Positions 5,422 to 5,923 of a stretch of 5,923 bases of DNA are shown in pieces; the stretch's first letter is position 1, and every line of letters begins with the position of its first letter. The stretch lies in assembly GCA_002440085.1 (NCBI GenBank), contig DJRM01000045.1, forward strand, positions 1-5,923, written 5' to 3'. Source of the stretch: Bacteroidales bacterium UBA6360 (GTDB taxonomy: Bacteria > Bacteroidota > Bacteroidia > Bacteroidales > UBA932). The notes below the pieces were generated by a model, which did no database searches, had not been told where the DNA came from, and was given only the letters and a program-made list of their open reading frames with translations. The position numbers were made by a program, and so were the translations under genes.

Positions 5422-5923
5422 TTACTCCGTTTCCCGTCGCAGCCAGATTGAGAAGAACCGGTCATACACGACGACTTTCCCATTGAAATCATGAACGAAG
5501 TCTCGTTTTTGCAGCGCCTTGAGCGCGATGCTCACGCTGCTGGCCGCCGGCAAGCTGTACTTGCGGATAAACTCCTGCGACAGCACTGACGAGACTCCTT
5601 TTTCCTTTGCGATTGCAGCGAGGAGAGCCACTTGGTTGTCCGTGAGCGACTTGCAGTAATTGATAAAAGCGTCTTCCTGTTCGTTGATGATTTCCTCGAC
5701 GGCCGCAGCTATGACGGATTTGTCAATCTTCCCGCCATTCTCATAGAGCCTGTTGAGTATACTCTGCACATACCATGTCTGGCCATCGACCATGTCATAA
5801 AGATACCTGAAGTCGTCGTCGCTGATTTCGGTTCCTTCCTGTTTCAGCCATTTGTTCGCGAAGGCCTCATATTCTCCGACGTTAATCAGATGCAGGCTCA
5901 TTATCTGCGAACTCTGATAGAAC
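5422..5923 (-). CDS. AAA ATPase (PF01637-like), C-terminal part, 5' end beyond the window
   Basis: Cytosolic P-loop ATPase of the archaeal-ATPase-like type common in Bacteroidales; the cellular role of these proteins is poorly defined. Only the last 166 residues are visible. The ATG at 5901 is probably internal: the frame stays open to the right edge and the seven codons upstream read FYQSSQI, which fits the sensor/strand region before the lid in this family. The visible part has a helical lid (DDFRYLYDMVDGQTWYVQ, where Y-V-Q is typical) and then a winged-helix-like end. That end contains LTDNQVALLAAIAKEKG, LPAASSVSIALKAL and the closing YDRFFSIWLRR, all characteristic of the family C-terminus. 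The Walker A and B motifs would lie outside the window. It converges on the fimbrillin operon, with 17 bases between the two stops. No intrinsic terminator is evident there. Confidence 0.82.
   Translation of the reverse strand, partial: FYQSSQIMSLHLINVGEYEAFANKWLKQEGTEISDDDFRYLYDMVDGQTWYVQSILNRLYENGGKIDKSVIAAAVEEIINEQEDAFINYCKSLTDNQVALLAAIAKEKGVSSVLSQEFIRKYSLPAASSVSIALKALQKRDFVHDFNGKVVVYDRFFSIWLRRETE

Overview
The window looks like a fragment of a Bacteroidales genome (Bacteroides, Phocaeicola, Alistipes, Prevotella or a relative). The evidence is the protein content: fimbrillin (Mfa-like) lipoproteins, a BspA-type leucine-rich-repeat protein with a BACON domain and an M64-type metallopeptidase domain, and a PF01637-like AAA ATPase. 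These families cluster in gut and oral Bacteroidota. The genus cannot be fixed from the sequence alone.

Layout. Bases 2-31 may hold the last nine codons of an upstream gene. Three tightly spaced plus-strand genes follow: a fimbrillin-like lipoprotein (37-942), a large multidomain lipoprotein (956-4513) and a second fimbrillin-like lipoprotein (4517-5404). The gaps of 13 and 3 bases imply one operon. After 17 bases, a convergent minus-strand gene runs off the right edge (5422-5923). It encodes the C-terminal part of an AAA ATPase and is probably unrelated to the operon.

The centrepiece is the 1185-residue protein. In order it has a lipoprotein signal, a complete fimbrillin-like module, a BspA-type N-cap, about eleven LRR_5 repeats, a C-cap, a BACON domain, and a C-terminal M64-type zinc peptidase domain with HEAGGH followed by DEY. 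Its fimbrillin module is clearly paralogous to the gene on each side; all three share the GD-x-x-G-h-Y/F, D-h-Y-x-Y-x-P, GYxAS-x-x-LW and h-VPQ blocks.

How the genes may work together (inference): the two flanking proteins could be structural or accessory subunits of a type V (FimA/Mfa1-like) surface fibre. The middle protein could be an accessory or tip subunit that displays an adhesive LRR region and a protease. The alternative is that its fimbrillin module is only a lipid-anchored stalk. No usher, anchor (FimB/Mfa2-type), regulator or maturation protease is visible in the window, so the fibre idea rests on family similarity and gene order. No RNA gene, mobile element, CRISPR array, or convincing promoter or terminator was found.
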